DNA of 40,820 bases from an uncultured Ruminococcus sp. (GTDB lineage Bacteria; Bacillota_A; Clostridia; Oscillospirales; Ruminococcaceae). The first letter of the stretch is position 1. Every line of letters begins with the position of its first letter. The DNA is taken from contig CALFMA010000291.1 of the NCBI GenBank assembly GCA_937880065.1, forward strand, positions 1-40,820. The letters run 5' to 3'. The notes under the pieces are model-generated. The model was not told the DNA's origin. It ran no database searches and worked only from the letters and a program-made list of their open reading frames with translations. Below, piece by piece: positions 1-7,981 of the stretch. A program made the translations under genes and the position numbers.

Positions 1-2581
1 TGTTGTTTACTAGGAATTCTCCTTGTGGGCCTAGGTTTGTGCCGTCATTTACTCTTGTGTAGATGATTTGATTTTGAGTTACTGTGAATGGTTCTGTATA
101 AGTTCTCCAACTTACATTTGCTGCATCTACACTTGTTCTATATTGTATAAATTGTCCTTCATCTAAATCTGCTTCCATTGTTATTTGTAAATCTTGTGTT
201 GTGTATTCTGTGATATCTGAAGATGTTTTTACTGCTGGTATTGGTTTTAATAAGAAACGTTGTGTATCACTTGTTGTTGCGAATCCTGTATAATCTGTTA
301 CTACTACATAGTATTCGTGAATATTAGTATTTCCAGCAATTTTTTCAATTGTTACTCTTTCTGGATTTAATTCTGTTACTAATGTTTTATATTCTACTGT
401 TTTAGCTTTTACGTTATCTATGTATATATCTATTTTATATATACCAGATTGCTCGTCTTCAGCTGTAACATCAAATGTTGCTGATGAAGATTTTACTAAT
501 TCTTCTATATTTGTTATTGTAATCATTCCATTTTTTACTACAAAGACTATATCATCTGATAATAAATATCCATCAGGAGCATTTTCTTCCTTAAGAGTAT
601 ATATACCATTTATAAGTTTCACGTTTATAGAACTACTGCCGCTGAACCAAACGATATTTTCACCGACACCATTTACAAGGTTTATATCATCCTCAATAAT
701 AATATCACCTTTATCAAATGTAATTGCCTCACCATCTTCATTGAGACCATTTAATATTAATAAGGCTCCAACAACACTTGTTCCATTTGAATCAATTTTA
801 TTGATATTTACGATAACCATAGTAGTTGTCGTAGTGGCGATAGTGATTGTTGGTTTTGTAGTCGTTGTAGTGGTAGTTGTTGTTAGCTTTGTAGTCGTGG
901 TAGTGGTGGTGATTGGCTTCGTAGTTGTGGTAATAGTGGTTGTTGGTTTTGTAGTCGTTGTAGTGGTAGTTGTTGTTGGCTTCGTAGTCGTGGTAGTAGT
1001 TGTTGGCTTCGTAGTCGTTGTAGTGGTAGTTGTTGGCTTTGTAGTCGTTGTAGTAGTTGTTGTTGGCTTTGTAGTCGTTGTAGTAGTTGTTGTTGGCTTC
1101 GTAGTCGTTGTAGTAGTTGTTGTTGTTGGCTTTGTAGTCGTTGTAGTAGTTGTTGTTGGCTTCGTAGTCGTGGTAGTAGTTGTTGTTGGCTTCGTAGTTA
1201 TGATTGAGGTTGTAGTGGTAGCTGTTTCAGAAATAACATCTTTTATTTCTATCATTCCATCAATCGTGTTGAATCCAACATCTTCCATATCAACATTAAA
1301 TGTTGAACTTTGATTAAGTTCAATACTAATTTTAGCATTACCTGTTGTATTCTCAAGAATTTCAAATCTGAGAACTGCAATCACACCATTCTGTTTGTTA
1401 TTGGCATTTGAAACGTCATCCCAACTTAGACGATAAGGATTTGCAGATAAATCGTTTCCGAAAAGTGAAGTTGAAGAACCGAGGATTTTTTTATCCTCTG
1501 CACTAACAAGTTTTAATTTGCTCGTATCATATTTAACATCAAAACAAAGTGCAACGATTCCCGGATTGTTTTTCATCTTTATTTCTACATTTACAATTTC
1601 TCCTGCTAATCCAGGCGCATTCGCAATTGATAATTCTGCCTCTGTTTCCGGAGTTTCATCATATTCATTAATTATAATTTTTCCTCCATCCATTGCAAAC
1701 GAAACTTCTTCAAGATTTGTATTAAATGTCGAGTTTTTATTTAATACAAGTTCTATTTCAGTATCTTCTTTTACATTTTCAAGAATTTCAAATGTAAGAG
1801 TTGCAATCACACCATTCTGTTTATTATCAAGATTTGATATATCGTCCCAACTCAGACGATAAGGATTAGCTGATAAATCGTTCCCGAAAAGTGATGATGA
1901 AGAACCAAAGACTTCTTCATCCTTGGCACCAATAAGTCTTAATTTATTCGAATCATAAACAACATCAAAACATAGGGCAATAATTCCAGGATTATTTTTA
2001 ATTTCGACTTCTACATCTACAGTTTTACCAACAACTCCTGTTGTATCAGCAATTGATATCTTTGCTGCGGTTGCAGGTATTTTTGATTCATCAATAATAT
2101 TGATATTCCCACCGGAAACAGCGAATTCTACATCTTCAAAATCAGCATTAAACGTTGACTTTTGATTAATAACAAGACTTACATTAGCCTTTCCTTTCGC
2201 ATCTTTAAGAATTTCAAAAGTGAGTGTAACAAGCACACCATTTTCCTCATTGTTTCTATCAGAAGAATCATCCCAACAAAGCCTGTAAGGATTTGCAGAT
2301 ATATTATTTCCAAATGTCGATGTTGATGTGCCGAGGATTTTTTTATCCTCGGCACTGATTAGTTTTAATTTACTAGAGTCATATACAACATCAAAACAAA
2401 GTGCAATAATTCCCGAGTTATTACTGAGCTCAATCTCAACTTCTCCTGTTTCACCTGCATTTCCTGATACATCAGCCACGGATAATAACGGCTGAGTACG
2501 TGCAGAAGATACGGGATAATTCACATTGAGGCAAAGCAGCACCATAGCAAACGAAAGAATTATTGAAATTATTTTTTTCAT
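1..2581 (-). CDS. Secreted triple-cohesin protein with Thr/Pro linker and Ig/SpaA-like modules (C-terminus cut by window edge)
   Basis: The minus strand is open from an ATG at 2579-2581, preceded by AGGAG, to the left edge, giving 860 codons without a stop. Residues 1-27 form a signal peptide (MKKIISIILSFAMVLLCL, then a VSSA-like cleavage site). Three related domains start near residues 34, 174 and 316. Each has a GIIALCFDVVYD-type segment, then SANPYRLxWDD and NGVxxxLxFEIL, which reads as a cohesin fold. Residues about 451-587 are a KPTTTTTT-type linker. Residues about 590-700 resemble a SpaA/Cna-B domain (YTLKEENAPDGYLL). The last part resembles Ig-like and OmpL47-type repeats (QYRTSVDAANVSWRTYTEPF). 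Cohesins bind dockerins, and the gene 15 bp upstream encodes a dockerin protease, so this is probably a small scaffoldin on or outside the cell. The three cohesins are recognised by pattern; the C-terminal modules are less certain. Confidence 0.82.
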   Translation of the reverse strand, partial: MKKIISIILSFAMVLLCLNVNYPVSSARTQPLLSVADVSGNAGETGEVEIELSNNSGIIALCFDVVYDSSKLKLISAEDKKILGTSTSTFGNNISANPYRLCWDDSSDRNNEENGVLVTLTFEILKDAKGKANVSLVINQKSTFNADFEDVEFAVSGGNINIIDESKIPATAAKISIADTTGVVGKTVDVEVEIKNNPGIIALCFDVVYDSNKLRLIGAKDEEVFGSSSSLFGNDLSANPYRLSWDDISNLDNKQNGVIATLTFEILENVKEDTEIELVLNKNSTFNTNLEEVSFAMDGGKIIINEYDETPETEAELSIANAPGLAGEIVNVEIKMKNNPGIVALCFDVKYDTSKLKLVSAEDKKILGSSTSLFGNDLSANPYRLSWDDVSNANNKQNGVIAVLRFEILENTTGNAKISIELNQSSTFNVDMEDVGFNTIDGMIEIKDVISETATTTTSIITTKPTTTTTTTTKPTTTTTTTTKPTTTTTTTTTKPTTTTTTTTKPTTTTTTTTKPTTTTTTTTKPTTTTTTTKPTTTTTTTTTKPTTTITTTTKPITTTTTTTKLTTTTTTTTTKPTITIATTTTTMVIVNINKIDSNGTSVVGALLILNGLNEDGEAITFDKGDIIIEDDINLVNGVGENIVWFSGSSSINVKLINGIYTLKEENAPDGYLLSDDIVFVVKNGMITITNIEELVKSSSATFDVTAEDEQSGIYKIDIYIDNVKAKTVEYKTLVTELNPERVTIEKIAGNTNIHEYYVVVTDYTGFATTSDTQRFLLKPIPAVKTSSDITEYTTQDLQITMEADLDEGQFIQYRTSVDAANVSWRTYTEPFTVTQNQIIYTRVNDGTNLGPQGEFLVNN
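828..1230 (-). repeat. Tandem repeat encoding the Thr/Pro/Lys linker of the cohesin protein
   Basis: A degenerate tandem repeat of roughly 24-36 bases (plus-strand core GGCTTCGTAGTCGTTGTAGT) is repeated about a dozen times. Read on the minus strand it encodes repeated Lys-Pro followed by runs of Thr. The unit length varies by multiples of three, so repeat number can change without breaking the frame. Such linkers are typical spacers between cohesins and other modules in secreted plant-cell-wall-degrading complexes. Confidence 0.85.
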
Positions 2582-2596
2582 CTCATACTCCTTTTA

Positions 2597-5500
2597 TTAT
2601 TCAAGCTCAATTTCCCAACCACCAACTATATAGCGTCTGAGTAATACAACGTCTTTAAGATCAACTATGTTATCATCATTTACATCAGCACTTTCTGTTT
2701 TAATCTCAATGTCCCAACCTCCAATAACAAAACGTCTGATAATTACAACGTCCTTAAGTGTAATCTCGCCATCATTATCAACATCGCCTTTTTTTACTTG
2801 TTCTGTTGTTTCGAGTTTATCAATGAATTCATAAATATATCTATATCCACAATTATCACAAATATATTCCTTATATCCTTCTGATTCCTCAGTAGGATCA
2901 ACTGTTTCAGAATGGTAATTGTGTTCAATTGCAGGAATAACTTCTGTTTCTGCTTCGTCACAGTTTGTACATTTTCTGATATTTAAACCTTCTTTATTGC
3001 ATCCGGGTTCTTCTGATGCTTCCCACTCGCCGAAAGCATGTCCACTTGCAGGAATATACGTATCAACATAGCTAAATCCGCAATTTTCGCAGGTATGTGT
3101 TGTGTATCCTTGTGTTCGACAATCAGGTTCTGTAATTTCATCTTTAAAACTATGACCTGTTGCAGGAATTACTTCTGTAACAGCATCTTCACATAAACTA
3201 CATTTCTTTTGTAAAAGACCGTTCGCTGTACAACTTACAGGATTTAAAATTGTTTCAACATATTCATGTTCAACTGTATCAGTAAAATCAGATTTGTAAC
3301 TATCTCCGCAATTCTCACAATTATGAAGTACATATCCCTTTGCATCACATTCCGGATCAACTATAGTATCAATATATTTATGACCTGTTGCAGGAACTAT
3401 CGGCTCATCAATATAACCACATTCAATGCAAGTATACTTGGTTTTCCCGTCCGCAGTACAAGAATTAGATTCAATAACTTTTCCACCGTCATAAATATGA
3501 GGAATAATATCAACCTCAGTTACATCTGTTATTTCATCACAAATTGTACAATGATGTGATTTAGAACCAACTGTTGTACATGTTGGCTCTGTATCAACAA
3601 TCCATTCTTCAGACCAATTATGACCAGTGGCTTCAATTGGCTCTATCATGATATTTTGACAGTCTTTACAGGTATATGTAATTTCTCCTGCTTCTGTGCA
3701 TGTAGCTTCCTTTGTAACCATACCTTCATCATAATTGTGTTCAGTATTCATTTCAACCAATATAGGTTTATCTTTCGAACCACAATATGAAGTATTAGTT
3801 CCGTCATATGCAGTAATATAATACTCTATCGGTTCCTCGCCAATTTCATATGATGAAATTACTGCTCTGTACAATGAATCGCTAATGTTACGCATTAAAA
3901 CGCTTGTCCATTCTCCGCCGGACTTTCTGTAATTCAATTTAACATTTTCCACGTTAACATTATCTGTTATATTTGCTGATACTGTTAATGATTCACCAGT
4001 TACTGCATTTTTAATTGCAGCATGCTCAATTATTGGTTTTTCCTCGTCAGTAGGAGTACATTTTACAACATTAGAGGGTTTAGACTCGTTAAATGCTGTA
4101 TCAACTACAGTGAAGTAGTAGAAATAATCTGTTCCCTGCTCAACATTTTCATCTATGAAGGATAATTCATCAGCACTGATAACAGATTGATTTATTTTTG
4201 TAAATTCCTGTTCTGCTATATCTGTTGCTGCATCATATGACAATGAGCGATAGAGGTTGTATCCTGCAAGGGTTGAATAGTCATCCTGAAGCCATGAAAG
4301 TTCATTTGCACCCTTTGAACCGTTGCCTTGCAATGACATTGACTTAGCTGAATTTGTTGTTATCTCAAAGAAGAAACGTCCGGCATCTTCTCCTGTAACA
4401 AGCCATTTATCATCAGCCGCTGCTGCACCCTCAGTTCTGATATACATTCTGCCCATATCTATAAACGGATCAATTTCAAGTTCTCCTGCCCATTCTCTTG
4501 GAGAAACCCAGTCACCATTTACATAGTAATCAGTATAAGGCTCACTTCCTCCATATGTAACCATAGGCTGAATGTCAGAAGCCATATCACGATTGAATTT
4601 AACATGCATTGTAACAATTTGACTTCCATTTACTGTATCTATTCTGTTTCCGTCTTCGTCTGTCAGGTACGCTTCTGTCATAAACGGATAGATTGATGAC
4701 ATATCATCTTCAAGTGTGAGGAACGGTTCTTGAATAAGGTCATTATATGATATATTCTTATCAGCATCTAAAACCTGTTTCTTTACTAATGCTTGATTTT
4801 CAGTCCCCCAATAATTACCAGATATATTAATTACTTTATGTCCATAGCCAGTTGCAATACAATACCTTGAAAAATCAGTTAAAATCGAATTGTTATAGAA
4901 AACGAACTCTTCATCACGTGATATACCTGTGATCGAACTCTTAAAATTAGGCAAACATAAAATAGTAGAATCGGAAATATTTTTCCACTCTGATACTATT
5001 AAATTTTCTTTATAACATAATTGTACACATTTTAAATCTCCAACATACATTACAGCTGAAACATTTGAAATATTTGTTGCAACTATTTTTTCAGCTTTAA
5101 ACTGATCTGGGTATCCATTAAATAATCGACAATGATCTAATATATCTGCAGTAAAACCGTACCTATGTCCACCTACTGCACCCACATTTATCAGATTTGT
5201 ATATTTCAATTCAATATATCCTTCTTCATTTTCACCTGAATAAAAACAAACACCTCTTTCTTCATATCCTTTTCCTGGAAACATCTCAATAGGCTCATCT
5301 TCAGTTCCTTCTGCAATAAATTTACCTTCTACTTGAATAAATACATCTGCACTATCAGCATATGGATTACTTGGATCTGCTGACCAGAACTGAATTTGAG
5401 TGCCAGGTTCAACTGTAACAGTTACACCCTCAGGAATAAGAACATTATTCTCTATTATCCAATACTTGTCTGAAGTTAAAGTCATATCTTCATGAATAAC

Positions 5501-7498
5501 ACCACTAAGTGCATATCCATTCTGAACTACAACTGTATATGATGGCTTAGGCAATATTGTATAATCTTTTTTGTCTTTACCATCAAGAGCATTTTTAGCT
5601 GTAACATTTATATTGAATTGTATTCTTGCATCATTTGGAGTACCCTCTTTTATTCTGAAACGCAATGGTGACGAAACGCTTGATAAAGCTCCATTATCAT
5701 AAGTCCACCCATTATTTACCTCTCCAAATGTTCCCACATCTTCAAGAGTTATTTCATCTTCAATAAATTCTACATAAGGATTTTCAACGCCACCACTGGA
5801 GACAGCATCTATTTTAACAGTAACGTCAGTAGCTGCTCCCCATCTGTTCCATACTGAAAGGCCAAGATCAATTACTTCTCCAGGCTGAGCAATTCCGTCA
5901 TTATTATTAGCTGAATCTATATCAGCTGTATCAAAAGTATAAATTTCCTTAACTGTCAAATCAGGAGTAGGCTGCAATTTTAAACTGTCTTTTATATTTA
6001 GACGTGAATAAATATGTTCAACCTTGTTTTTATCTACATAAGTAACACTACTCGTTGTTGCACTTACCAACTGTCCCATTATGTAGCGTGATGTATACTT
6101 ACTCTTTTCAGGATATTCACTTCTGATTATCGCTGCAGCTGCTGCAACATTAGGTGCAGCCATAGAAGTACCACTCCACGAAGCATAACGATTATTTGGA
6201 AGCGTACTATATATACCAACACCTGGAGCAATAAGTTCATATTCACAATTCTTTCCAACTATGTAATCCCAGTTGGAGAAATCTGCAAGTAAATCATTAT
6301 TTGTTGACGCCATTACACCAAGAACATTGCTGTATCCAGCAGGATAAATATCTTCCCAAACAAGATATGCTGGATATGCATCTGTTGTCGGCAAACCGTT
6401 ATTGCCTGCGGAAGCCACAAGAACAGTTGTAGCAAAAGCATCTCTGAGAGCTGCTTCAACAAGAGTTGAACGTCCTGTTCCACCAAATGACATATTAATT
6501 ACATCCGCACCATTATCAACGGCATACTTTACAGCTTTAGCGATGTCAGAGCTGGCAAATGTTCCGTCTGTTTGTCCTGCTTTGATACACATAATATCAG
6601 CACCATATGCAAGACCAACGCCTTTTCCATTTCCGGGAGTCATTGCAATAATTCCGGCAACATGTGTGCCATGTCCGTGATCATCCATAGGATCACAGTC
6701 ATTTTCAATTAAATCGATTCCATGTATATCATCAATATATCCATTCCCGTCATCATCAACACCGTTATCAGGAATTTCGTTTGCGTTTACCCAGATATTA
6801 TCAGCTAAATCTTTGTGGTTATAATCAACACCCGTGTCTATAACAGCTACAACTACGCCTTTTCCAGGTACTTTTGATGACTTAAGACCACCCCAGACAT
6901 TTTTTGTATCAAGAACTTCAAAATGAGATGCGTTTGCAAACTCTTCTTCAGAAACTTCTATATAGGTTCCTTCTGCTGAATTTTCCCATATAAAATCAGG
7001 TTCGGCAGACACTATTGTGTCATTGTTTCTTAATTTGTCAACAACTTCCCACACATCAGAAGTTGTAAATGCTTCATAAAAGACCTCATACGAATCATAA
7101 CCGCTGATATTATCATACAAATCATTTTTAGATTCGTACACCAAAGAAATATTCGTAAGCTTATTCTCTTTACATAAAGCACTGCTATCATCAATGTAAA
7201 CAGCTTTTTCATTTTCTTTGCGATAATCAATAACAGAGAAAAGTATTTTATTCTCGGTTATTTCGACAGATTCTCTTAGTTGCTGTTCGATCTTCTGAGC
7301 TTCTATTTCTGCCATCGGATCATAAGCATGTTCATTTTCAGATTCCAGATTTGGTAATTCATCAGATACTGTCACTTTATCAATATTTGATGACACGCTA
7401 TCTGTTTCTGCGATTACTGTAGCCATATTACTTAGAGGCATATTAGCAGTAAAAACAGCAGCTATGATACTTGAAAGCACCTTTTTAATAGATTTCAT
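2597..7498 (-). CDS. Secreted subtilisin-family (S8) protease with fibronectin III, eight CxxC repeats and a C-terminal dockerin
   Basis: This 1633-residue exported serine protease has a signal peptide (residues 1-30) and an I9-like propeptide (about 80-172). The S8 catalytic domain shows Asp221 (VIDTGVD), His276 (HGHGTHVAG), oxyanion Asn366 (SAGNNG) and Ser445 (SGTSMAAPN). A beta-rich/right-handed-helix-like region follows, then a fibronectin type III domain (about 1054-1154). Eight repeats of about 40 residues, each with one CxxC and mostly a TGH or EHxY motif, cover about 1252-1558. The end is a type I dockerin with two calcium loops (DVDNDGEITLKD and DVNDDNIVDLKD). All catalytic residues are present. 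The dockerin should dock the protease on a cohesin, and the next gene in the operon encodes three. The start is supported by AAGGG 8 bases upstream and by the signal peptide. Confidence 0.93.
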   Translation of the reverse strand: MKSIKKVLSSIIAAVFTANMPLSNMATVIAETDSVSSNIDKVTVSDELPNLESENEHAYDPMAEIEAQKIEQQLRESVEITENKILFSVIDYRKENEKAVYIDDSSALCKENKLTNISLVYESKNDLYDNISGYDSYEVFYEAFTTSDVWEVVDKLRNNDTIVSAEPDFIWENSAEGTYIEVSEEEFANASHFEVLDTKNVWGGLKSSKVPGKGVVVAVIDTGVDYNHKDLADNIWVNANEIPDNGVDDDGNGYIDDIHGIDLIENDCDPMDDHGHGTHVAGIIAMTPGNGKGVGLAYGADIMCIKAGQTDGTFASSDIAKAVKYAVDNGADVINMSFGGTGRSTLVEAALRDAFATTVLVASAGNNGLPTTDAYPAYLVWEDIYPAGYSNVLGVMASTNNDLLADFSNWDYIVGKNCEYELIAPGVGIYSTLPNNRYASWSGTSMAAPNVAAAAAIIRSEYPEKSKYTSRYIMGQLVSATTSSVTYVDKNKVEHIYSRLNIKDSLKLQPTPDLTVKEIYTFDTADIDSANNNDGIAQPGEVIDLGLSVWNRWGAATDVTVKIDAVSSGGVENPYVEFIEDEITLEDVGTFGEVNNGWTYDNGALSSVSSPLRFRIKEGTPNDARIQFNINVTAKNALDGKDKKDYTILPKPSYTVVVQNGYALSGVIHEDMTLTSDKYWIIENNVLIPEGVTVTVEPGTQIQFWSADPSNPYADSADVFIQVEGKFIAEGTEDEPIEMFPGKGYEERGVCFYSGENEEGYIELKYTNLINVGAVGGHRYGFTADILDHCRLFNGYPDQFKAEKIVATNISNVSAVMYVGDLKCVQLCYKENLIVSEWKNISDSTILCLPNFKSSITGISRDEEFVFYNNSILTDFSRYCIATGYGHKVINISGNYWGTENQALVKKQVLDADKNISYNDLIQEPFLTLEDDMSSIYPFMTEAYLTDEDGNRIDTVNGSQIVTMHVKFNRDMASDIQPMVTYGGSEPYTDYYVNGDWVSPREWAGELEIDPFIDMGRMYIRTEGAAAADDKWLVTGEDAGRFFFEITTNSAKSMSLQGNGSKGANELSWLQDDYSTLAGYNLYRSLSYDAATDIAEQEFTKINQSVISADELSFIDENVEQGTDYFYYFTVVDTAFNESKPSNVVKCTPTDEEKPIIEHAAIKNAVTGESLTVSANITDNVNVENVKLNYRKSGGEWTSVLMRNISDSLYRAVISSYEIGEEPIEYYITAYDGTNTSYCGSKDKPILVEMNTEHNYDEGMVTKEATCTEAGEITYTCKDCQNIMIEPIEATGHNWSEEWIVDTEPTCTTVGSKSHHCTICDEITDVTEVDIIPHIYDGGKVIESNSCTADGKTKYTCIECGYIDEPIVPATGHKYIDTIVDPECDAKGYVLHNCENCGDSYKSDFTDTVEHEYVETILNPVSCTANGLLQKKCSLCEDAVTEVIPATGHSFKDEITEPDCRTQGYTTHTCENCGFSYVDTYIPASGHAFGEWEASEEPGCNKEGLNIRKCTNCDEAETEVIPAIEHNYHSETVDPTEESEGYKEYICDNCGYRYIYEFIDKLETTEQVKKGDVDNDGEITLKDVVIIRRFVIGGWDIEIKTESADVNDDNIVDLKDVVLLRRYIVGGWEIELE

Positions 7499-7547
7499 TT
7501 AATCACCCTTGCCTTTCATAAAAAGAGTTGATAATATTTATATACAT

Positions 7548-7598
7548 ATTATATCACTTAATTCAAGAATGTTCAATGTTTTTTGTTTATATAAACAA
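7548..7598 (-). promoter_or_regulatory. Promoter of the protease-cohesin operon with upstream palindrome
   Basis: On the minus strand a TTGAAC -35 (7571-7576) and a TATAAT -10 (7548-7553) are separated by exactly 17 bases. Just upstream is a perfect 16-bp palindrome, TTGTTTATATAAACAA (7583-7598), a plausible operator. The cohesin gene has only 15 bp in front of it, so this promoter probably drives both genes. Confidence 0.65.
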
Positions 7599-7763
7599 TG
7601 TTATTCTATTTTTCTCTATTTTGCACAATCAGAACAGCTCTTATTTAGTTAAATTAACCTTTTGAATTTCAGCAACAGTTCTATATCACCCTCAAGCAAA
7701 TTAAAAAAATTTTAATCTTTTTCTATGACCATTATATATATTTGATATAAAACGCTATTAAAA

Positions 7764-7890
7764 ACAGCCGTCCTCCCCATAGGTCGGTACTCATAAAGAA
7801 GTTTTCCAAAAACTAATATGAAAGACCTATACAGCGGCTATAAGCAAAACAGGAAGGAACTTCATTTCGAGGTCTCTTCCTGTTTGTTTT
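7764..7890. terminator. Tandem terminator hairpins downstream of the hsd operon; left end of the defence island
   Basis: The 480-bp gap between hsdR and the protease gene holds no gene that I can see. Reading minus, a hairpin with arms CCGACCT and AGGACGG (7767-7787) is followed by CTGTTTTT, a rho-independent terminator for the hsd operon. A second hairpin, AAACAGGAAG/CTTCCTGTTT (about 7847-7885), is followed on the plus strand by GTTTTTT and could stop transcription either way. The bases before the first hairpin (AAAACTTCTTTATGAGTACC, minus strand) match the right end of the island near 20.2 kb with one difference. Confidence 0.65.
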
Positions 7891-7981
7891 TTAGCACATA
7901 ATTCAGAACAACATATTATTACAGTTGAACCTACATAATATCCTTTTGTTAGAAGAATATTATATTGAGTTGCAACAAGAT

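Noticed and set aside
420..1313. Long valine-rich open frame on the plus strand
   Set aside because: It is the antisense of the Thr/Pro linker and flanks of the cohesin gene. It has no ribosome binding site, and the minus frame is open throughout with clear domains.
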